This document shows positions 52,575 to 63,629 of a stretch of DNA of 64,000 bases, one piece after another (positions within the stretch are counted from its first letter, which is position 1; every line of letters starts with the position of its first letter). Source of the DNA: Sclerotiophoma versabilis. Lineage: Eukaryota; Ascomycota; Dothideomycetes; Pleosporales; Didymellaceae. The notes beneath the pieces were generated by a model. The model was not told the DNA's origin, did not search any database, and saw nothing but the letters and a program-made list of their open reading frames with translations. The stretch covers positions 1,922,001-1,986,000 of the forward strand of contig JAAROD010000093.1 in NCBI GenBank assembly GCA_012274445.1, given 5' to 3'. Both the position numbers and the translations under genes were made by a program.

Positions 52575-53786
52575 CAAACTTACGATCGTGCGATGGTGTA
52601 ACAGGCGTTCTCGGCTTATTCAATATATCGTATCCGTATCTGGAGCAGACGGAAGGCATGTCTAAAGATCATGACTGTTGTACAATATTTGTTGTACTAT
52701 GTCCGACAACATGATTGCTCGAAGTGTAAATGTATTACCGTTGAGCCATAGAGTAGAGTGGATCAACAGATGACTCCTCCGCTTAAATTTCATCTTTGTT
52801 CGAAACCACATGCCCATTAATTTTCGATTTTGGATACCGCTCTCAAAGTCTTGGCTGGCACTCGCTAGGAAATGGGTTGGGCTAGAGTTCATCACCAGGA
52901 ATAGACGTTTCTGTGACAGTGTGACCGGCTCTACTTCTAACCTGCAGTATTGGTTCAAATCGCTTTTTTCTTATTTTTCACTAGCAGTGTACTCTTCAAA
53001 GCAAACATGATCTTCCTCATTCATATGGGATATAGTGACACGTCTCGTCCATATACGGTCAACGAACTTTTGTGGAAGATCATCATAAGATCAACTTCAT
53101 CTAGATGATCTAGTAAGTAATCGAGAAACATTCAGTCGAAGCCGCCAAAAGCAGGTAATTAGCAGTCATGCTCTCGATAGCGTGCTCAAATAGCACTGCA
53201 GTGAACGCCCGTAGTCAAGATTCAGGATTTTTTTCTTAAACAATTCAATGAGCCTGAAAATACGAATGCTGGCCTCACGACAGATTCAGCTGGCAATTAG
53301 TTTATTAGCGAGGACATGCTCATTTGGCGCTTAGGGGTCTTGAGAACGCATTTTGGGGGTAGATATGTGTATTCATGTGGAGTCTGTGTGCTCTCGTACA
53401 CCAGTAGAAGCGACCGCACGTAGATCCAGTGCCGGAAGGTATTGACCAGGTTTGCGTCTCGTCACGTGTGCTTCTGCAATATCTAGGTGGTGTATGCTTA
53501 CAGTCAATAGGTTCGATGTCCTTGAGCGCACCTTCTCTTCCGTTACTTTCACCTAGAGGCCTGGATCGCTTTATCAAGGTGTAGCAGATTAAAAGTGGCA
53601 GTGGTGTTGCCAACTGTGAAGTGAAGGAGCGACTTGTTTGTCTAAAGTTGGCTTGAAGATCTCGCAGCGACAATCACAGTTCCCTTATCTTCAGCACCCT
53701 CGCCTCAACACCCTCAACTCAACATCTTAATTCCACCATCTTCACGGCTTCTTCACTCTGTTGCTCAACCCGACCCGTACGGAGAC
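52575..53786. other. Intergenic region, no gene recognised
   Basis: 1.2 kb. AT-richer than most of the window between 52680 and 53310. Frames up to 117 codons on the minus strand (53320-53673) show no signature. Confidence 0.4.
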
Positions 53787-54817
53787 ATGGCGGGATCTAA
53801 ACAAGAAGCTTCAAAGCCGAAGAAGTTGGCGCTTGTGCAAGTCTCCTAGTATCATGGCTCACGGTCCGACTAGCCTTGCTCACTGTCTCACAGACATGCT
53901 ATCGGTGGCGATATCGTGACTGTCTTGATTAGAGCAGAGCAGAAGAAGTACTGCATCCATAAGGCAGTGTTGGTCCATCATTCAGAGTACTTCTGCAATG
54001 CTTTGAAGGGCTCGTGGAAAGAGGCTGAAGATGGCATCGTAACATTGGCTGATGTCAATGCAACCGCCTGTGAGTGTTCCGTCCAGGTTTATTTTCAAGA
54101 CAATTTTGCTAGTTCACTAGCACCAGTGTAACGCTTGATTGTACTACTGACAACCTTCTTAGTCGACGTTTTTGTGCAGTGGCTGTATACGCAAAGAATT
54201 TCCCATGAAGACGGCATCACAAGAGAGAAGTACGATGATCCCAAAGATAGCCCCAAGCCTAAGGGACAGGTTCTAGGTACCTTCTACCGATACCTGGAAG
54301 CCTTCGTCTTCGGCAATCGCTGTTTGGCTCACAGATTTCGACATGCAGTGCACCGGAAGTTGAGTGATCTGCTTAGGGACTACAAAATCTTCGACTACGG
54401 CAGTGTTGCATTCATTCACTACGCCTTCGCCAATACTCCCCAAAACCGCCCACTGCTGCAGCAACTAGCGGACGGGTATCGCTACGCCTTAGATTACTGG
54501 GAACTTGATCGCAAGTGTTCTGAAATGACCGAAAAAGGTTTAAAGTCACCTACGCTTCCTTCAGTGCCTCTACCCAGATGTCTCTGCCAGTCGACTTACT
54601 TGTACGCGTCAGCAAGGGCACTCAAAGATATGATTTGGACTTCGGTGATCCGCGCGACGATGATGACTGGAATGAGAAGCACTGTTATTTCGAACATGCA
54701 AACGAGGAACAGAAGGTAACATGCAAGAAGCTGCATGTGGAGTACGATGAGGAGATGGGGCATGGATTCTCTGATTGGAGGGATGATGATAGCGAGGACA
54801 GCAAAGAGGAGGGATGA
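53787..54817 (+). pseudogene. BTB/POZ-domain protein gene, apparently damaged
   Basis: A BTB domain is clear: GGDIVTVLIRAEQKKYCIHKAVLVHHSEYFCNALKGSWKEAEDGIVTL, then a 93-bp intron (54070-54162) and FDVFVQWLYTQR, followed by a helical C-terminal part with HRKLSDLLRDYKIFDY. Several features resist an intact model. The only plausible first exon (ATG at 53787, MAGSKQEASKPKK) cannot be spliced in frame to the BTB exon with the visible sites. Near 54535-54545 the frame shifts by one base, since the following protein-like sequence (SLPVDLLVRVSKG and an acidic tail) is in another frame. The acidic tail then meets TGA at 54815-54817 although the same frame continues with EDEDQ repeats to 54916. Either a recent pseudogene or a locus with sequencing errors; an unusual splice pattern is less likely. 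Confidence 0.6.
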
Positions 54818-54841
54818 GCGAAACAGCTGAGACTCAAGTAC

Positions 54842-54886
54842 GAAGATGAAGATCAAGGTGAAGATCAAGACGAAGATGAAGATCAG
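54842..54886. repeat. Short GAAGAT/GATCAAG repeat
   Basis: Imperfect repeats of gaagatgaagatcaag-like units. In the frame of the BTB gene tail they encode Glu-Asp-Glu-Asp-Gln, just after the TGA. Confidence 0.8.
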
Positions 54887-54916
54887 AGGCATGAAGGACA
54901 GTTTGTTCGCGGGTAG

Positions 54917-55480
54917 AGATGGAAGCAACAACCCGGCAGACTCTCTCCACCTAGGAAGAGTGAAGCTGGTTACAGCTATTCATCCCATGTAGCCCATGTC
55001 CACTCTTTCAGGACGAGAAAAGTGGGTTTTCTAATGTTCCTTTTGATCCCTGTCAAATCCGTGGTTGTGTTGATGACGTACATGATACCGGTTCAATATG
55101 GTTGGTTCGTATCACATCTTTCTTCTCCCTTGCGTTTCGAGAGTACTAACGAGCTGTCAGCAAGGTGGAATAAGCTCCGTAGATTGTGCGTGTCGAGTGA
55201 GGTGAGGCGAGGTCTATTTGGAGCCTAGGGCCAAGGAGGATGGGGGTGAGGGTGAGACCGCGCTCTGTTGAGGCAGGCGCGGACCCTGAAATCTGGGCAA
55301 GTGGTCAACAGGCGGTAAGCCAGCACGATGGAGGAAAGATGGCCAGGGAGTCCAATTCCAACAGGCAAACTGCGGCATCAAATTCGAAAGATGTTGTGTT
55401 ATACACTCTAATGCACAACCCTGGTACTCGCTGATCTGCTCCAACCATCCGCTCTTCCACACAGTACCATATGTACACAT
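54917..55480. other. Convergent intergenic region
   Basis: 564 bp between the BTB relic and the QCR7 stop. No gene seen. Confidence 0.45.
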
Positions 55481-56133
55481 CTAGTGGCCGGCGTTGGCGT
55501 TGCTCTGCCTCTTGGTGATGACCATGGCCTCGAGGTCCTCGCGCTCGGCCATCTCGGTCTCAATCTCCTGGATGTACTTGGTGAGGTATGGGGCATCCTG
55601 TATGTCGTTAGCGCTCCAGCTCTCGTTTCTAGTCTGTCGTGTTCAACGTACCTCCTCAGGCTTGGTCCACTCCTCCTTGGGCAGGAGCTGGTGGCTCATG
55701 GACAACTGCGATATCTTAGCCTCTGGTCCTCATCTCCAAATGTCTCTCCAAAGGTCGAGTGTATGTACCTGGAAAGCGCGGCGCAGACGGAAAACACGGT
55801 CGTAGGCATCCTGGGGCCCGAGGCGCTTGAGGGCGGTGTGGACAACGTCATTCTCCTCGGGGAGCAGGTCATCGGCCCTGTGAGGCAATCCGTCAGCTCA
55901 GGACCTTTGCATCTCTCAAGTGCTCCATTTGCGCGTTCGTTGCATCCAATGCATCCCAGATGCCCTCCCAATATCTATTTCCAGCCCGTCTCCAGGATTG
56001 CACGGGGTGCAGCGTACCTCAGGCCGAGCTGCCTGTAGCCGGCGGCGTTGATGTACCAGTTGGAGAGGGGCTTCATCCAGCGCTGGAGCCACGGGCGCTT
56101 CATAATGGCGGGGGCGAGAGACGGCGCAGACAT
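55481..56133 (-). CDS. qcr7: Cytochrome bc1 complex subunit 7 (Qcr7/UQCRB)
   Basis: 131 aa, four exons: 56133-56018, 55877-55769, 55705-55652 and 55597-55481 (introns 140, 63 and 54 bp). All joins keep frame. The sequence MSAPSLAPAIMKRPWLQRWMKPLSNWYINAAGYRQLGLR is the matrix-side N terminus. Next is LLPEENDVVHTALKRLGPQDAYDRVFRLRRA, the most conserved part of the 14-kDa subunit, and the family's SHQLLPKEEWTKPEEDAPYLTKYIQEIE. Role: structural subunit of respiratory complex III, contacting cytochrome b. Length is normal for fungi. Divergent from a mitochondrial carrier gene, sharing a 516-bp GC-rich promoter. Confidence 0.94.
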
Positions 56134-56649
56134 GTTTGCGGTGTTCGACGGTCGTGTGCGGGTGGTCGAGGTGCGGCGTGCCGGCAATGGAGTCGTGAAG
56201 TTTCCTGAGGGTTGGTGTTGTAATGCATTTTCCTTGAGATGGAATTGGCTGCGACGGGGAGTCCGAGCTCGCCAAGCACGGCTGGCAGCTCCCCACTGCC
56301 CGGGTTTCTGCGATGCGAGCGTGCTCACACGCTTTGTGACGTCTCAGCGAACACCTGCACCGGCACCAGCAGCCTGCACGCCCCTTCACTGCGTCGAGCC
56401 CGCCCGCGCCCGCCCGCCGCCCGCCGCCCGCCGCCCGCCATCCCTCTGCGCTCCCGCCCGCCCACTCGCACCCTTCGCAGCGCCGCCCGTCAATGGAGCT
56501 GCCCATCCGCTAGCTACTGTGTTACTCGAGTGCTGCGGGGTTTCCGCGCACTGAGGCACGCCAGAGGGGACGACGGCCAGTACGGACCCCTTCCATAGCA
56601 ACCGCAGCGACATGGTGGCTCTAACAAACCGGTGACTGCAGCTTCCCCA
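56134..56649. promoter_or_regulatory. Divergent GC-rich promoter, qcr7 / NAD+ carrier
   Basis: 516 bp between divergent start codons of two mitochondrial-function genes. Contains a very C-rich block at 56398-56440 (plus strand) with at least six CCC tracts separated by 2-4 bases; the minus strand fits the G-quadruplex pattern G3+N1-7. A second, weaker CCCGCCCGCCC cluster is at 56453-56463. Confidence 0.6.
56398..56440 (-). repeat. (GGCGGGC)n-like block, candidate G-quadruplex
   Basis: On the minus strand, tracts of GGG recur every 6-7 bases across about 43 bp (plus strand units cccgccg). More than four G3 tracts with loops of 1-4 bases meet the usual quadruplex-forming pattern. No coding frame over it is convincing. 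Confidence 0.75.
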
Positions 56650-57935
56650 ATGTCTGAACACAACCCCGAGCCGCCGTCCCCGACTATTGTCCCCGACCGG
56701 TATGCGCCGACCCCTGCGGCTCCTTCCTCCCGCGATATGGCCTCAACCACGGAGCGCAGCAATTGGAGCAGGCCGTTTGCTGCCCTCGCCGTCAAGGTGT
56801 CCAGGCTGCCAGACGGGCCGGTCAATGCGCTGTGTGGGGCCTCCGCCGGTGTCGCTTCCGGCATCGTGACCTGCCCGCTGGATGTCATCAAAACTCGCCT
56901 GCAGGCACAAGGCTCCTTCCGCCCCCGCCAGTACTCCGGCCCTGCGCGCGTCGTGTACAAAGGTCTTACGGGCACTGCGCGTACTATCTGGATAGAAGAT
57001 GGCATTCGCGGATTGTACAGAGGTCTCGGTCCGATGCTGCTGGGCTATATTCCCACATGGGCCGTCTACATGAGCACATATGAGTCCACCAAGGACCTCC
57101 TGAACGAGCGTATGGGTAGGTCATGCCTTGCCAACTTTCTTTGCCTTGCTGACATCTTCGGTCCACAGAGAACAAGTGGCTTGCACGGACACTCGCCTCG
57201 ATAACAGCCGGTGCATCCTCGACCTTTGTCACAAACCCCATTTGGGTCGTCAAAACCAGGCTCATGTCGCAAGTCAGCGCTCGTGCCTCGCCTGAACACC
57301 GCCCGCCGTGGCATTACAAGAATACGTTCGATGCATTCCGCAAAATGTATGCCACAGAAGGCATTCGATCCTTCTACTCTGGACTCTCGCCTGCCCTCCT
57401 CGGCCTCACCCACGTTGCTATCCAATTCCCGTTGTATGAGTACCTAAAGATGAAATTCACTGGCTTGGAGATGGGCCAGGCGGGAGAAAAGAGTGAACAT
57501 GTGCACTGGTTTGGTATCATGGCCGCCACGGTGCTCAGTAAAGTGTGTGCTACAACAGCCACATACCCCCACGAAGTTCTGCGCACTCGACTACAGACAC
57601 AGCAACGGTCTTTACCGTCTGCATCACACGACCACGTATCATTTCAGGGAGGGCAACATGGAATAGGGCACCAGACCCGCCCTCCAGGCACGGCATCCTC
57701 AGACGGCATGATCAACCTGCCCAGATACCGTGGCGTCATCCGAACCTGTAGCGTCATACTTCAGGAGGAAGGCTGGAGAGCCTTCTACAACGGTATGGGC
57801 ACCAACATGGTCCGCGCTGTTCCAGCCGCCGTAACGACTATGATGACCTTTGAGTCACTGAAACTCGTCCACCAAAAGCTGAAGATGGAGGGTAACAGGA
57901 TACGAGAAGAAGACGGCGCGTACCGCGAAGCATGA
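56650..57935 (+). CDS. Mitochondrial NAD+ carrier (Yia6/Ndt1-like)
   Basis: Solute carrier family 25 protein of the inner mitochondrial membrane, 410 aa. Exons 56650-57115 and 57169-57935, 53-bp intron with CTGAC branch. Three repeats carry the carrier signature: PLDVIKTRL (from residue 76), PIWVVKTRL and PHEVLRTRL, each followed by an EG/GIR-type loop (EDGIRGLYRGL, TEGIRSFYSGL, EEGWRAFYNGM). The W at the second signature (PIWVVK) and the RAVPAAVTTMMTFE end are characteristic of the NAD+/pyrimidine/folate-FAD subgroup, closest to yeast Yia6/Yea6. An N-terminal Pro-rich extension of about 50 residues and an insertion of about 50 residues before the last repeat (LPRYRGVIRTC) are fungal features. 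The exact substrate remains an inference. Confidence 0.87.
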
Positions 57936-58491
57936 CCATGACATTTAGTGTGCTCCCAAGAATAAGAAACCATCAAGGGCGTTAAGCAAAGTAGTGGCAC
58001 GATATCCCAGTGAGCATTCTGGTTTCTGTTCTTACATGTGTGTACGTACATCTCAGCATTATCTCATGCGCAACATGCCGCAGCATTGGAGCTTTGGGCG
58101 TTGGCAGGGTACTAACGGTATATGGGTCGAGACTATCACACATCACCTCTGTATCGTCAATACAATTTTCGAAACTTCTCACCGCTCAGGACCACACTTC
58201 ACATGTGGCCTGTCAGCAAACAGGGGCAGTGTCTTGAGCCAATGGAGGTCCTAGTTTGTACTACAGGCCTCAACTCACGTACCGATATCGCGCCCATTCA
58301 CTACGACAATAACAAACGTACATAGTCCGAGGCTCGGCGTGCATACAGCCTGGAGCTAGGCAGATATACTATGATATTTACTCTACTCGCTCACCCACTA
58401 CTGCCGTCGCCTTTTCCCAAACGTAGACATGTCCTAGGAAGAGAACAATGGGCCCCTGGTATCCTTCTCCTGGCCTCTCTGTGGTGGTTTG
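57936..58491. promoter_or_regulatory. Intergenic region between carrier and large unknown gene
   Basis: 556 bp holding the carrier 3' untranslated region and the next promoter. No gene seen. Confidence 0.45.
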
Positions 58492-60911
58492 ATGTCAGAA
58501 CATTGTCAAAGCCCACTTGCAAAGCTTCTAGAGGACGAAAAAAGCCAACGCGAGAGGGTATCTTCTCGCAGATCATACGAAGCCATGCAAAGCAGCATAC
58601 CAGCCGCAAAACCAACGTTTCACATACCATTCAGGAGCGAATTCGAAGGTCATGAAATTCCAAGTCTGATCTCGAAGTTCAGTGCTATGAACGACGCCAG
58701 CCACGTGAGAGCGATTGTGTCGCTGCGCAGGTATCCTGCGCGAAATGTGGAAACGAGGTACACTAAAGACGTTGCGTCTTCATCGAAAGCACGACTCAGG
58801 GGCGGCGGTGGTCAGCGTCAGGCTAGCAGGCTTGGATGGCTCAAAAGAGCTTGGAACGAGGATCAGACGCTTGACGAGGGCGAGGGCAAAATGACTTATC
58901 CGGAAGTCATGTATAAGGGCAGACAGATCGGGCCACCTCAGCCTGTATCAGCCCTGAACGTACTACCACCAGCTTCGGGATCTGTGAAACATCCTCAGGA
59001 TAACCTGTCTCTCAATCATACTGTGAAGCTACCACCTAGTAGCTATGATCTCAACGGCAACCATCTGCCAACGCCATCCCAGCATAATATGAATTTTGCA
59101 AAGTCACCATCATTACCGCCGCCACCAGCCTTGCTCGCCACGCCATCTCGACCAGCTACTACGAACCCGTTCGCAGGCATATACGGTAACCCAAATGTAG
59201 CCAGAGTTGGGCTACCTTCTCCACACATTGACTATGGGATAGCAGGCAGCCTCGTCGATAGACCGAGTGCCCTTGACGGTTCGCAAACGGGGTACGGTCA
59301 AGTACCGGCGCTATTCAGGAGAAACCCGTTGAATGACACTAGTAAGGCACTCAAGTACACCAGCGGGTCTCAAGACAACGATGTGAAGCCATTTACGCGG
59401 AAGATGCGAGTGGACAGGATGTGGTATGCACTTTTTATTCCGCCACCTGGGGAAAGAGCGCCAGAGCCACCACCGAAAGACGACAGTACAGAAGAGGCAG
59501 AACAGGCAGAAGACGAGTCGTTTGATACTGAGGCGTTTCTACGCTCACTAAGGCCTGAAAGGCTCAGCCTTTATCATGTCGGTCCACCAGGACACCCAAT
59601 GAATGACGCTGCGGACATTGATCATGAATCTGCCCACCTCACGGAGTGGCCGACGCAAGCTATCGCCTCACATACCAGAAGGTCGGCACATGACAACAAC
59701 AGTACCAAAGCAACAGAAGAGCACAGCATTCATACTTGTGAATGGGACCTCCAATCCTGCAACAATGACGACCTAGGTGTTGATAAGCGACTTGAGTGGC
59801 AGGAGCAGCTCACCAAATGCAACAGGCGACATCAACTTCCACGGGAACAACGAAGGCAGGAGAACGATAGCGATAATAACCAGACAATCAGTGGGCTGTC
59901 AGAAGAATATGCTCTGACATCTGAGAGCATCTTTTACGCTGGTATGATTGATATCGTGCAGGACTACCATGAGCAGCTACAAAGTATGGTCAAAAGAGCG
60001 TATGAGGCAGGTGAGATGAGCGAAGACCAATGGGTGCGCGAAAAATGGAGGCACAGAACTGCAATGGACAGGAAGTTGCGGGCCATGGAAGACATGAGTG
60101 GTTACAAGGTATAACTGAATTGCGCACAAAATTGATGCGGTCTGAAGATTTCGATGGGCTGATCACGCAGTAGATACTCACTGACGAGAACGACATCAAG
60201 AGATCCATCAAGCAGCCCACGGGCTATGCCATATACAGTTCACTGTACAAGATCTGGGATCCTGAGACATGGCAGCGCATCTTCGAACCTACTCCGGCTC
60301 TATTACACCCTAGATCGTTCAAAGATGTACTGCGGCAGTATCCAAAAATACCAGAGAACTCACTAATCTGGCTTGCTCGTAAAGCAGGACGAGCACTTCG
60401 CTTTATGCTCGCCGTGCCCGATGACCCAGAGCTGAAGACATACACAAGCAGACATTCACCCACTGGCATCGTGAAGTATCAGTCGCGAGTTGGCATTCTG
60501 GGTTCAAACATCCCTTCACGACCACAGCATATGGACAGGTGCACGATGTGTCGGCCTGCACCTATCATAGAACCCTCACTAAGCAGCAGTTTTGTTCCCG
60601 CCCACGACCACCCGCGACCCGGCACACAGACTGAATGGTCTCCCAAGATCTTAAATGATGCCATCAGAGTCACCAATAATACAAAGTCCACGGGCACTAC
60701 ACTCGATTCGCCTCTCGAAGGTCGGTATGTTCGAGCTCCACGCAGTCGTGGCTATGATCAGGGTGCTTTTGTGACGGTTCTCAATCGTTCAATTGTCAGC
60801 TCCACGAGTGAGAAGACGATGGCTGGGTATGGTGCCGGTAGGATGGCTAAGGAGTGTAAGGCGACAGATGAGGAAAGTAACATCACTTTATGGCCTGAAG
60901 CGGACTGTTGA
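58492..60911 (+). CDS. Large protein of unknown function
   Basis: 784 aa: exon 58492-60108, intron 60109-60173 (GTATAA donor, TAG acceptor, 65 bp), exon 60174-60911. The intron is supported because it removes a TAA and a TAG and leaves two long open frames joined in phase 0 (GYK-ILTDEND). I recognise no domain. Visible features are an N-terminal charged region with a Gly run (RLRGGGG), a Pro/Ser-rich low-complexity middle (about 150-290), a MRVDRMWYALFIPPPGE segment with an acidic stretch after it (about 305-350) and a helical region before the intron (FYAGMIDIVQDYHEQLQSM). The C-terminal part after the intron looks best ordered, with TWQRIFEPTPALLHPRSFKDVL and RKAGRALRFMLAVPDD. A short C-terminal CxxC (CTMCRP) is present. 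No signal peptide or membrane helix. Confidence 0.7.
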
Positions 60912-61321
60912 AGAGGTTCTCAAGGTTATACTACTTTCATGTGTCGAGTTAGTTCAAGTTCTATGTAAGCTGCAAGTCGGCCAAGCATGTAGTTCAGTCT
61001 GATATTCCTGGGTAATATTAAGATGTGAAGATCTATAATTGCATTATTTTACGAGGCCATCCATTGATATGTCAGCAACACCAGCGCTGTCACGTGTCTT
61101 GGCGTGAACATCGTGTTCGTGGTTGTAACTTCCGCGTCAAGCTCCAGAATCGTAAATCGAACCCACCCACGCACATGCTTAGAAGTAGAGTGAGACTGAT
61201 ACAAGCGTCTAAGATTATAGTAGGTGTCTTGATAACTAGTCTGAAGCCTTCCCGTGTCCCAGCTCACATGTGACGTCAGACCATCCCATTTCGCGACCAA
61301 ACACCATACAGAAGCATCAAC
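60912..61321. promoter_or_regulatory. Upstream region of the glycosylase gene
   Basis: 410 bp, no gene seen. Contains the 3' end of the unknown gene and the glycosylase promoter. Confidence 0.45.
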
Positions 61322-63629
61322 ATGTCGCTACGCCGCTCAGCCCGCAATGCAGACAAACAAAGAACTGCTATTCCTGAAGTTACAGAAGCATTGTATCAAA
61401 AAGCCAATGAAAATGGCAACCAGGAGGCCAACCCACCCGCTCGCGCAGAGCACTATCTCACACCTTCTCCAAGAACGCAAGCGAAGCTAGATACTCGTCG
61501 CGCCACCACAACTGCGGAAGATCGAAAACCCTCCAAGAAGGCTTCCGCACAAAAGAAAGCTGCTGCGCCACGGAAGCGCAAAGCCTCCAGCGCCCCCGAA
61601 ACAACACCACTGGAGTCTGCAGCAATCCTCACCAACGCCACCAACCTCCCTGGTAGTCAAGCCTCAACCAGCGCTCCTCCGCTCAAGCAGATTCCCTCTG
61701 AAGTTCTCCAAAGTATCGACGTCACAAAACCAGTTGAAACCTTTACTATCCCACCCGGCTCCGGCGAAGCTCCAGGCGGAGGACCTACCCACAGTCATTT
61801 TCCAAACCCAGATCCGCCAAAAGTTGCAGACGAGCCGTCGACGCCAGCTCCAGCTAAGAGGCAGAGACGCAAAAAAGCAGACACGGCGAGTCCTTTGAAA
61901 CCAGTGCCGTTTATGCCGACGCCGTCTGGAGTGGGCCTTGTTGCTGGGAGTGAGAATGTGCGGAAACCAAAGGATGGCGACCATGTGCTGGATGATTTGG
62001 CGAGTCTGAACCGTCCCGCTGATCCGCATGCGACAAACGCGCCGGTCTTGACGCCGAATGGCAACGCAGTTATTGTGAATGAGAGTCCAAGTAAGAAGAG
62101 GAAGGCGAATGATTTGCCCCCAGATGTTGGGTCGCCGCTCAAGGCGGGGAGCTCGACGGTGGATACGTTGTTGAAGGATGCAGAAGCCTATCTGATCAAG
62201 GTCGATGCGGAGATGACTGGCAACGGGAGGCTAGAGAAGATAATAAGGAGCCATCACTGCAAGATGTTCAACCCCGAGGGGCTGAGGGAGGTGGTAGACC
62301 CGTTCACGGCGCTGGCGAGTGGGATTATCGGACAGCAGGTAAGCACAAACATGACCACCAAAGACTCGCATCAGCGTCAGCACCAGCGCACCAAAGGTGA
62401 TAAGATACTGCGGTGGAAAGGTGGGAAGCTATATCGATCTGCGTTGATAACTATCTACGACCGCAGCCTCACCAAGAGGAGACAAAGAACTGACGCCTCC
62501 AGGTCTCTGGTGCAGCTGCAGCCTCGATCCGCAAGAAATTCACCGCCCTCTTCGAAGACACGCATCCCGCCTTCCCTTCACCCGCCCAAGTCCTCACACT
62601 CGACATCCCCACACTGCGCACGGCAGGCCTCTCGCAGCGCAAAGCCGAGTATATTACGGGACTCGCCGAGAAATTCGCATCGGACGAGTTCACTGCAGAG
62701 GGCCTTGTAAGCGCGAGTGATGAAGAGCTGATCGACAAGCTAGTCGCAGTGAGGGGGCTGGGACGGTGGAGTGTGGAGATGTTCGCTTGTTTCGGGTTGA
62801 AGAGGATGGATGTCTTCAGTACGGGGGATCTAGGCGTGCAGTGAGTCCTTCCCCTCCCAGCTTCCCATCTTCCCGTCCCGTTTGCTCTCGTTTGTGTTAT
62901 TGTTGTTCGGTGTATCTGGCATAGTGCTGCTGTTGTGCTGTGCGATTCGATGAGTGCGGTTGCTACACCACGCAAAGACCGGTGCATGCATGCCAAGGGT
63001 CGTACCACGTTCAACGTTGAGAGTGCGCGCCAAGTGAGGGAGTATCCTGGCACTCGACTTTCCACGACATTTCTTGCAGCAGCGGGCAATAGCAATGACA
63101 AGGAAGACTATGCTAACATGTCACAGACGGGGTATGGCTGCATACATGGGGCGGGACGTTTCCAAACTAAAGACCAAGGGCGGGAAATGGAAGTACGTAT
63201 CACCTACCTCCACTCTATTCACATCCTGCTGTTGTCAGTGCCTTGTTCATGAGCACTTGTCTGCTTAATTTATCATGCATGAAGGGTACATGAGCCGACA
63301 GTCGCCGCCGGTGGCTCAAGAGTTACTTTGCTGGGAGTTGCCAGTCTTATGTGCTTGAAGAGTTACTTCTTTCAGCCACGCGGTGTTCCCCGCGGCCCAT
63401 GGCGCTTGAAAAGTGACGCTGACATTGAGCTCGCAGATACATGTCTGAGCAAGAGATGCTGTCCATAGCAAGCAAATTCTCGCCATACAGGTGCGTTGAT
63501 CTCCGTTGTGCATAGCGCTTGCAACGCGGCATATGCTCTGAATATGTTACACAGCTAAGGCTTTACAGGTCCTTGTTCATGTGGTATATGTGGCGAATCG
63601 CAGATGTGGAGACTGAAGTGCTGGAGTAG
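61322..63629 (+). CDS. DNA-3-methyladenine glycosylase II (HhH-GPD, Mag1/AlkA type)
   Basis: Base-excision repair enzyme that removes alkylated purines, 511 aa. Exons 61322-62338, 62503-62840, 63127-63192, 63437-63490 and 63569-63629; every join keeps frame and rebuilds conserved sequence (IIGQQ-VSGAAAASI, GDLGVQ-RGMAAYM, GGKWK-YMSEQEM, SPYR-SLFMWYMWR). The HhH-GPD domain spans about residues 300-505. The hairpin-helix-hairpin with VRGLGRWSVEMF precedes the catalytic Asp 448 in TGDLGVQ; FSPYRSLFMWYMWR is the end typical of Mag1. About 290 N-terminal residues are basic, Pro/Ser-rich and probably disordered with nuclear-localisation-like KKRK clusters, much longer than in yeast Mag1. Three of the four introns (164, 286, 244 bp) are unusually long for this window. 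Confidence 0.9.
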
